A stretch of 7,800 nt of DNA, from contig JAJYVJ010000077.1 in NCBI GenBank assembly GCA_021792045.1, positions 1-7,800 of the forward strand, written 5' to 3'. Within the stretch, counting starts at the first letter, position 1. Each line of letters begins with the position of its first letter. The notes beneath the pieces were generated by a model. The model worked only from the letters and a program-made list of their open reading frames with translations, made no database searches and was not told the DNA's origin. The DNA is from Thermoplasmata archaeon. GTDB taxonomy: Archaea > Thermoplasmatota > Thermoplasmata > Thermoplasmatales > Thermoplasmataceae. This document shows, piece by piece, positions 1-4,933 of the stretch. The position numbers and the translations under genes were made by a program.

Positions 1-56
1 TCTATATCTTCTCTGTCTATTTCGAAATCAAATTTCTGTCCTACTTCTATTCTCAA
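1..56 (-). CDS. N-terminus of an unidentified protein, cut by the window edge
   Basis: On the minus strand a TTG codon at 56-54 opens a frame that runs without a stop to the window edge, giving about 18 residues beginning (L/M)RIEVGQKFDFEIDRED, a charged, soluble-looking start. AGGT at 67-64 lies 7 nt before the TTG and matches the archaeal anti-Shine-Dalgarno core, which supports translation starting here. A TATA-like stretch (minus strand CTAAATATA, about 94-102) would place a transcript start shortly before the AGGT. The same frame is open upstream back to position 162 except for one TAG at 68-66, so this could instead be the continuation of the ORF at 66-162. The protein family is not recognised from so few residues. 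Confidence 0.4.
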   Translation of the reverse strand, partial: MRIEVGQKFDFEIDREDI

Positions 57-65
57 ATTCTTAAC

Positions 66-162
66 CTATCTACGTAACAAGGAACATTATATTTAGTTTT
101 TTATCAGTGAATTCAGACAATTGTTCTAAAACCTGATAGAATCCATTAGGATATATTATCAT
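66..162 (-). CDS. 30-codon ORF overlapping the MBF1 stop codon; function unknown
   Basis: An ATG at 162-160 overlaps the MBF1 stop codon (ATGA) on the minus strand and opens a 30-residue frame starting MIIYPNGFYQVLEQLSEF and ending in TAG at 68-66. The ATGA overlap is the usual form of translational coupling in compact archaeal operons, and the composition (amphipathic, with a QVLEQLSEF helix-like stretch) is protein-like. No convincing ribosome site precedes it, so it would depend on ribosomes ending MBF1. After the TAG the same frame continues through GTT AAG AAT into the TTG-started frame at 56. It may therefore be the first part of a longer gene interrupted by an amber codon, a tiny independent gene, or chance. 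No family is recognised. Confidence 0.35.
92..102 (-). promoter_or_regulatory. Possible TATA box for the gene entering at 56
   Basis: On the minus strand this stretch reads approximately CTAAATATAAT. Its centre lies about 40 nt upstream of the TTG at 56, so a transcript starting about 25 nt downstream would carry a short leader that includes the AGGT site at 67-64. The region is AT-rich and such matches arise easily, so this is tentative. If real, the downstream gene could be transcribed separately from MBF1. Confidence 0.25.
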
Positions 163-608
163 TCAATTTTTTCCACTAGTTGAATCTTCAGGAATTTTTC
201 AAGTTTTCTCAACGTCCGAATTTCAGGGATATAACCCCCTCTCTCTATAGATGAAATAATATTTTTCTTTTCAAGTATCTTTTCTGCCAGCTGTTCCTGT
301 GTCAGGCCCATCTTAGACCTAGTCTCCCTCACGAGTATGTGGAAATCTGGGATCGGCTCAAGCGATTCTATATCCTCTTTAACTCTTATTTTAGTCCTAG
401 GTTTTGGAACGGGATATGGTCGTTTCTTTACAGGTATCGTCACTGCAGAAATATTGTCTTGATTGTGCGGCTTAGTGCTGGCATTCTCCACAACAGGCTT
501 TCCAAATTTCAGGCAGTTATCACACACATTCAATTCTGTATCCTCTATGCGTATCTTAGTTAGTTTTGGAACATTACGCCCACACATTTCACAGTACATA
601 TCGATCAT
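159..608 (-). CDS. mbf1: Archaeal multiprotein bridging factor 1 (MBF1): zinc ribbon plus Cro/C1-type HTH
   Basis: This 149-residue protein has the archaeal MBF1 layout. An N-terminal zinc ribbon has Cys pairs at 6/9 (CEMC) and 29/32 (CDNC). A flexible Pro/Lys/Arg-rich linker follows (about 60-76). A Cro/C1 helix-turn-helix at about 91-143 includes the signature GLTQEQLAEKI and ends in the IERGGYIPEIRTLRKLEKF segment. Family knowledge: eukaryotic MBF1 bridges activators and TBP, and archaeal MBF1 has been linked to transcription or translation; the exact role here is inferred. The ATG at 608 is about 20-25 nt downstream of a TATA-like box, consistent with a leaderless message; the in-frame ATG at 599 (Met4) is an alternative start. 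It diverges from the fibrillarin gene, and its stop overlaps a small ORF. Confidence 0.93.
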   Translation of the reverse strand: MIDMYCEMCGRNVPKLTKIRIEDTELNVCDNCLKFGKPVVENASTKPHNQDNISAVTIPVKKRPYPVPKPRTKIRVKEDIESLEPIPDFHILVRETRSKMGLTQEQLAEKILEKKNIISSIERGGYIPEIRTLRKLEKFLKIQLVEKIE

Positions 609-626
609 TCACGAATACTATGATGG

Positions 627-634
627 ATTAAAGT
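627..634 (-). promoter_or_regulatory. TATA-like box for mbf1
   Basis: On the minus strand this reads ACTTTAAT, centred about 22 nt upstream of the mbf1 ATG. That spacing fits an archaeal box A driving a leaderless or nearly leaderless transcript. No ribosome binding site precedes the ATG, which agrees with leaderless initiation. The match to a strong box A (TTTATA) is only partial. Confidence 0.4.
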
Positions 635-675
635 TTTGCGAATTTCATCCGGGCTCGAAAAAGTTCTCTTTGGTC

Positions 676-689
676 AACTATACATAGTT
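676..689. promoter_or_regulatory. 14-bp dyad between divergent promoters, candidate operator
   Basis: AACTATACATAGTT is a perfect inverted repeat, with 6-bp arms (AACTAT/ATAGTT) separated by AC. It lies in the 109-bp gap between mbf1 and the fibrillarin gene and directly abuts the TATA-like stretch of the latter, where the TFB-recognition element would sit. A dimeric regulator bound here could affect fibrillarin transcription and perhaps mbf1. A dyad of this size is expected a few times by chance in AT-rich DNA of this length, so position is the main argument. Confidence 0.3.
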
Positions 690-690
690 T

Positions 691-702
691 TTTAACTTAT
701 AT
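691..702 (+). promoter_or_regulatory. TATA-like box for the fibrillarin gene
   Basis: TTTAACTTATAT lies about 17-27 nt upstream of the TTG at 718, the spacing expected for a leaderless archaeal transcript beginning at or next to the start codon. No Shine-Dalgarno-like sequence precedes the TTG. The preceding T tract (688-693) makes the exact box boundary uncertain. Confidence 0.5.
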
Positions 703-717
703 TCTGCTCTACCTCTA

Positions 718-1374
718 TTGAATGATAAAACTGTAAGATACAGTGTGTCCAGGGGCAGGGCGTTCACGATTAGCGACTACAGCAAGTCCGTTTACGGAGA
801 GAGTGTCGCCCACACTGGCGGAAAATATGTACGTGAATGGAATCCTAAAAGGAGCAAACTTGCCGCAGCATTGATAAAAGGCTTTTCGCACTTTCCTTTT
901 ACAACCGACAGTAAGATTCTTTATCTTGGGGCATCGTCCGGTACGACAGTAAGCCATATTTCAGACATATGCGTAGCAGGAAAAATTTACGCAGTAGAAA
1001 AAGCAATTGAACCGTTTTCAAAATTGCTATTCCTGGCTGAGCAAAGAAAAAATATATACCCAATTCTTGAGGATGCCAATTCCCCAGAAAAATACAAATT
1101 TTTCGTGGACGACGTAAACGTTATGTATCAGGATATTTCCCAGAGAAACCAGGTGCAAATATTCAATGAAAATGTCAAGGCTTTCCCTGCCATAAATAAA
1201 GCGATCCTCATATTGAAAATTAATGCAATTTCTAGTAAAGGGAAAGAACATGATATCCTGCAAACAAATTTACGCATGATACCGCATTTCAAAATTTTGG
1301 ATATAATCGATCTTCGTCCGTATTCTAAGGCCAACTATTTTATTTTTATGCAGAGAATTATGGGATCTGTCTGA
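718..1374 (+). CDS. flpA: Divergent fibrillarin-like 2'-O-methyltransferase (FlpA family)
   Basis: Fibrillarin is the SAM-dependent enzyme of archaeal box C/D RNPs, methylating ribose 2'-OH groups of rRNA and tRNA with Nop5, L7Ae and a guide RNA. This 218-residue protein shows the family landmarks in order: EWNPKRSKLAAALIKG (40-55), the SAM loop YLGASSGTTVSHISD (69-83), YAVEKA (91-96, acidic E94), NIYPILEDANSPE (112-124), YQDISQRNQ (137-145) and ILK (165-167). The likely conserved Lys/Asp/Lys set is K47, D139 and K167. Several usually conserved spots differ: KARSID reads KINAIS, the GGYG turn before that strand is missing, and the late KDH reads KAN (204-206). The TTG start is supported by the TATA spacing and by lack of an in-frame ATG nearby. 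No nop5 gene adjoins it. It may be the organism's only fibrillarin or a diverged paralogue. Confidence 0.88.
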   Translation: MNDKTVRYSVSRGRAFTISDYSKSVYGESVAHTGGKYVREWNPKRSKLAAALIKGFSHFPFTTDSKILYLGASSGTTVSHISDICVAGKIYAVEKAIEPFSKLLFLAEQRKNIYPILEDANSPEKYKFFVDDVNVMYQDISQRNQVQIFNENVKAFPAINKAILILKINAISSKGKEHDILQTNLRMIPHFKILDIIDLRPYSKANYFIFMQRIMGSV

Positions 1375-1413
1375 ACTCGATGTATTGTGATTTTATCTGT
1401 GAAGTGGCAATAG

Positions 1414-1420
1414 TATATTA
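1414..1420 (+). promoter_or_regulatory. TATA-like box for the methyltransferase-alaS unit
   Basis: TATATTA is centred 26 nt upstream of the ATG at 1443, the classic distance for an archaeal box A driving a leaderless message. No ribosome site is present before the ATG. A 10-bp perfect palindrome, CATTATAATG (1426-1435), sits between this box and the start codon. It could be an operator near the transcription start, though palindromes of that size are common by chance. Confidence 0.5.
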
Positions 1421-1442
1421 TGCATCATTATAATGCTCAAAA

Positions 1443-2210
1443 ATGACAGATTATCGTGATTTTTTTTCTAAAAATGCGGACTACTATTCAAAGAGTAAGT
1501 CGCACAGAACAGGACAGGATTTGGCAATGCTCATAAAAGCACTTAATGTATCAGGCGATTCTGTCGGGCTAGATCTTGCAACAGGAACTGGCTATACGGC
1601 TATTGAAATTGCTAAGATAGCACATAAAGTATATGCACTGGATGGCACTCGGGAGATGCTCGTTTCGGCGGCCAAATCAGCTTCTGATCTTGGGTTTAGT
1701 AATATTGAATTCGTACTTGGATCTGTAGAGCACCTCCCTTTTGACAGTGAGACATTTGATATTGTATCTTGTCGCCGAGCAGCCCATCACTTTAAAGATA
1801 AGCATGTGTTATTGGACGAAGCTTGGCGTGTCTTAAAGGTTGGTGGAAGGTTTGGCTTAGTCGATTTTCTTCGACCAGAAAATGATACTTCAAATCTGTT
1901 TAACAGAATAGAAGCCATGAGAGACCCTTCACACGTCGGGGCACTAAGTTTTTCTGAGTGGCGTGATATGGTCAAAAATCATGGATTTAAAATTCTGGAA
2001 TCTCAAGTTATAAGAAGGTCTATTCCTTTCGGGGAATGGCTTAGCCCTGTTTCTGTAGATAGTGGCGTAGGTGTCAGAATACAGAAACTCCTAAGAGCGG
2101 TCAGCGCATCTGAGCTCGAAACGATAAATTTCGATCTTGGTGCCATGGAGATAAAGAAAGACTACCTTGTACTGACTTGTGCAAAGGTAAATGATGAAGT
2201 TAAGCTTTAG
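1443..2210 (+). CDS. Class I SAM-dependent methyltransferase, YcgJ/UbiE-like; substrate unknown
   Basis: This 255-residue soluble protein has a complete Rossmann-type methyltransferase core. Motif I is LDLATGTGY (43-51), the ribose-binding acid is D67 in YALDGT, motif II is VLGSVEHLPF (91-100), motif IV is FDIVSCRRAAHHF (105-117) and motif V is LKVGGRFGLVD (131-141). The CRRAAHHF string and the later MRDPSHVGALSFSEW segment (159-173) are typical of the YcgJ-like branch of the Methyltransf_11 group, which is mostly bacterial and of uncertain substrate. UbiE-type quinone methylation is a possibility that cannot be shown from sequence. The ATG at 1443 fits the TATA spacing; the ATG at 1433 is out of frame. 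It ends 6 bp before alaS, so they are probably co-transcribed. CGN arginine codons look somewhat more frequent than in its neighbours, a weak hint of transfer. Confidence 0.9.
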   Translation: MTDYRDFFSKNADYYSKSKSHRTGQDLAMLIKALNVSGDSVGLDLATGTGYTAIEIAKIAHKVYALDGTREMLVSAAKSASDLGFSNIEFVLGSVEHLPFDSETFDIVSCRRAAHHFKDKHVLLDEAWRVLKVGGRFGLVDFLRPENDTSNLFNRIEAMRDPSHVGALSFSEWRDMVKNHGFKILESQVIRRSIPFGEWLSPVSVDSGVGVRIQKLLRAVSASELETINFDLGAMEIKKDYLVLTCAKVNDEVKL

Positions 2211-2215
2211 TTTAC

Positions 2216-2220
2216 GGTGA
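2216..2220 (+). promoter_or_regulatory. GGTGA ribosome site bearing on the alaS start
   Basis: GGTGA matches the archaeal anti-Shine-Dalgarno sequence and overlaps the upstream GTG (2217). It lies 5 nt before a second in-frame GTG at 2226. This arrangement favours initiation at 2226 (codon 4 of the longer reading), because the 2217 GTG has no clear ribosome site of its own. ATGs at 2221 and 2224 are out of frame. Confidence 0.45.
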
Positions 2221-4916
2221 ATGATGTGGTCGAAAACGAAAATGGAAACCTTGATCTTGAATTTTTTAAGTCGGAAAAGTTTGTTAAGAAAAAATGTGTA
2301 AAATGCGGAAAATATTTTTGGACTAAGGACAAAAATAGATCTACATGTGGAGATCCTCCCTGCGATTCGTATTCGTTCATAGGAAACAGTCCTGTGAACA
2401 AACCGTACTCCCTAAGGGAGATGAGAGATAAATTCATAGGTTTCTTCTCGGATACCCACACATTCATAAAACCTTATCCAGTTGTTCCAAGATGGCGTGA
2501 TGATGTCCTCCTGGTAAATGCATCAATTTACGATTTCCAGCCTCATGTAACTTCGGGGAGAGTTAAACCTCCCGGAAATCCGTTAGTAATGTCACAACCC
2601 TCGATAAGAATGAATGATACTGACCTTGTCGGGGCAACGGGCAGGCACCTTACCAGCTTTGAAATGCTCTGTCATGATGCATTCAATTATCCAGATAAAA
2701 AAGTATACTGGAAGGAAGAGACAACAAAGTACTGTTATGAATTTCTTACTCTGGGGCTAGGTGTAGATTCTAGGCTTATTACGTTCAAGGAGAAACCTTG
2801 GTCCGGAGGGGGGAATGGAGGAAACGCCTTTGAGGTTTTTGTTTCCGGTCTGGAAGTCGCCACGCTCGTTTTCATGGACCTGAAGGAAGATTCAAATGGT
2901 CCTGTAGAGATCGAAGGAACGCATTACTCAAAAATGGAAATGGAAATTGTTGATACAGGATATGGGCTCGAACGCCTTGTTTGGTTATCTCAGGGAACTC
3001 CTACAGTTTACCATGCCGTGATGCCCGATATAATAGATCTTCTTCTGGAACTTCTGGGTGATCGGACAATAGATAACGAGATTCTATCCATTTTTTCGAT
3101 GGAGGCTGCCTTACTCGAACCATTTGATAAAAAGGAGTTGCTGAAAAAGACACTTGATAGAATTAAACATGAAAAGAAAGACGTTGACATGAAAGAGTTG
3201 GAAAAATTATTTGATAAGGTTCGGTCTCTTTTCACACTTGCTGATCATTCTAAATCACTCATGTTTCTCTTTTCAGATTATGTTATTCCGTCAAACGTAA
3301 AGGTAGGCTATCTCTCTCGCCTTCTTATAAGACGAAGTCTCAGAATGATCGATGACCTTGGCATAAATGTCGATCTGTCTGATCTGATAATTAGGCACAG
3401 TACAAATATGAAGGATGTAATTCCGAGCTTTCCTTCGGAATTTCTCAACACTATAATACCTATGGAAAAGGCAAAATATAACGATCTTAAAAATCGTGCC
3501 GGAAGCATTGTTGAGCGAGTGTTCAGAAAAAGTGGAACTCTCACACCAGATGATCTCGTGCTCCTGTATGATTCGTTTGGGATAACTCCGGAACAATCAA
3601 CAGATATAGCCAGAGAAAAGCTTGGAAAAGATATTGAGATTCCACGGGACTTTAGTAAACTCGTCGTCTCTATTCATGACCAGGGCACTATTCCAAAAAG
3701 TAAAGCTGAACACTTTCCAGATATACACACCAGGCCTCTCTATTACGACGACACATCAATATCGGAATTTACAGCCGTAGTTCTTTTTTCGGAAGGAAGT
3801 AATATAATCACAAATCAAACCGCTTTTTACCCTGAGGGTGGTGGGCAGCCGAGTGACACTGGCTATTTTGTTGTAGGAAATAAAAAGGTAGACATGTTGA
3901 AGGCGGAAAAATTCAATCACAGTATTGTTCACAGGCTCTCATCACCCATCTCGCTTGGAGAGCGCATTTCTGGACATGTTGATTTCTGGAGAAGGCGAAG
4001 GCTCATGGTCCATCACTCTGCAACCCATCTATTGCTCGGCGTTTGCAGGATGGTTCTTGGAAATCACGTATGGCAGAGCAGTGTGCAGAAGGGTACAGAA
4101 CACTCAAGACTTGATATAACGCATTACGCCAAGATCTCAGATGACGAGATAAGAAAAATTGAGCAAACCTGCCTGAAGTTTGTAACGGAAAACAGAAAAG
4201 TACGGGTTAGGAACATTGAGTGGAACAAGGCCATTGATACATTCGGGTTCCGTCTTTTTCAAGGTGGTGTTCCGGATGGAAAGGAAATTAGAGTTGTGGA
4301 AATTGATGGCGTAGATGTAGAGGGGTGTGGAGGCACTCATGTTGCTTCAACAGGTGAATTGGGTTTTCTTAAGATTTTAAAGACCGAGACAGTCCAGGAA
4401 GGTATTCAACGTATTATATTCTCGGCGGGCTTCGCGGCACTTGACTTCGTAGAGGATCAATATTCCGTAATCAAGGCTGTAGAAAGCAGGATCAAGCCAA
4501 GTCAGGAGAGTCTTAAAGATTCCCTTCTGGGACTCATTGACGAAAATATACGGTATAAAAAGGAACAGACAAAAAACGAAAGAAAATTCATAGAAACTCT
4601 TATCAATTCCGCAGTCAAAGTCCGTATTAATGGCCTTGAAGGAATATTCGTATCTCATACCCTTGAAGATCGAGACTACAAACTTCTCGTTTCGGCAGTT
4701 TTCAAACTTCATCCATTTTCAATTGTAAGCAGGAAAGTAGGGGATATTTATGAAACAACATTCATCTCCAACGGCGCAATAGATTGTAACGAAATGGCAA
4801 ATATTTTGGGATCACGTATCGGTGGAGAAATGTCAGGTTCGAGCAACACTTCCATTGTTAAGAGTCGAGAATTGGTTAATGAAATATTAATAAGGAACGT
4901 TTTCGATCGAGATTGA
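2217..4916 (+). CDS. alaS: Alanyl-tRNA synthetase, archaeal type, with editing and C-Ala domains
   Basis: This cytoplasmic enzyme charges tRNA-Ala and clears Ser/Gly mischarging. The 899 residues match the archaeal family length and order. They begin with an N-terminal extension holding C27, C30, C44 and C49, a likely zinc site. The class II core follows, with NASIYDFQPH (101-110), motif 2 around QPSIR (127-131), TGRHLTSFEM (141-150), PWSGGGNGG (194-202) and motif 3 VDTGYGLER (245-253). Next is the helical tRNA-recognition region, which includes VGYLSRLLIRRSLR (363-376). The editing domain has NQTAFYPEGGGQPSDTG (533-549) and zinc ligands H600, H604, C704 and H708 (HSATH, CGGTH). A C-terminal C-Ala-like domain begins at about 750. 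All key residues appear intact. The start is GTG, at 2217 or more likely 2226. It lies in a unit with the methyltransferase upstream and the M50-like gene downstream. Confidence 0.97.
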   Translation: MNDVVENENGNLDLEFFKSEKFVKKKCVKCGKYFWTKDKNRSTCGDPPCDSYSFIGNSPVNKPYSLREMRDKFIGFFSDTHTFIKPYPVVPRWRDDVLLVNASIYDFQPHVTSGRVKPPGNPLVMSQPSIRMNDTDLVGATGRHLTSFEMLCHDAFNYPDKKVYWKEETTKYCYEFLTLGLGVDSRLITFKEKPWSGGGNGGNAFEVFVSGLEVATLVFMDLKEDSNGPVEIEGTHYSKMEMEIVDTGYGLERLVWLSQGTPTVYHAVMPDIIDLLLELLGDRTIDNEILSIFSMEAALLEPFDKKELLKKTLDRIKHEKKDVDMKELEKLFDKVRSLFTLADHSKSLMFLFSDYVIPSNVKVGYLSRLLIRRSLRMIDDLGINVDLSDLIIRHSTNMKDVIPSFPSEFLNTIIPMEKAKYNDLKNRAGSIVERVFRKSGTLTPDDLVLLYDSFGITPEQSTDIAREKLGKDIEIPRDFSKLVVSIHDQGTIPKSKAEHFPDIHTRPLYYDDTSISEFTAVVLFSEGSNIITNQTAFYPEGGGQPSDTGYFVVGNKKVDMLKAEKFNHSIVHRLSSPISLGERISGHVDFWRRRRLMVHHSATHLLLGVCRMVLGNHVWQSSVQKGTEHSRLDITHYAKISDDEIRKIEQTCLKFVTENRKVRVRNIEWNKAIDTFGFRLFQGGVPDGKEIRVVEIDGVDVEGCGGTHVASTGELGFLKILKTETVQEGIQRIIFSAGFAALDFVEDQYSVIKAVESRIKPSQESLKDSLLGLIDENIRYKKEQTKNERKFIETLINSAVKVRINGLEGIFVSHTLEDRDYKLLVSAVFKLHPFSIVSRKVGDIYETTFISNGAIDCNEMANILGSRIGGEMSGSSNTSIVKSRELVNEILIRNVFDRD

Positions 4917-4918
4917 TT

Positions 4919-4923
4919 GAGGT
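4919..4923 (+). promoter_or_regulatory. GAGGT ribosome binding site of the M50-like gene
   Basis: GAGGT pairs with the ACCTC of the archaeal 16S 3' end and is 10 nt from the ATG at 4934. It sits in the 17-bp gap after alaS, where no TATA-like box is visible. It therefore supports both the start codon and translation from a polycistronic message. Confidence 0.6.
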
Positions 4924-4933
4924 CTCATAATCA

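Noticed and set aside
66..68. Pyrrolysine-type recoding of the TAG
   Set aside because: TAG serves as the stop of the methyltransferase gene at 2208-2210, no pylT or pylS is in the window, and a two-gene reading with its own AGGT site explains the data.
715..957. Minus-strand 80-codon frame opposite the start of the fibrillarin gene
   Set aside because: It overlaps the conserved fibrillarin N-terminal region on the other strand and resembles no family.
3291..3596. Minus-strand 101-codon open frame opposite alaS
   Set aside because: Antisense to well-conserved alaS sequence; no motif and no promoter support.
4377..4712. Minus-strand 111-codon open frame opposite alaS
   Set aside because: It lies entirely antisense to the conserved C-terminal part of alaS, has no recognisable domain, and has a Cys/Phe/Tyr-rich shadow-like composition.
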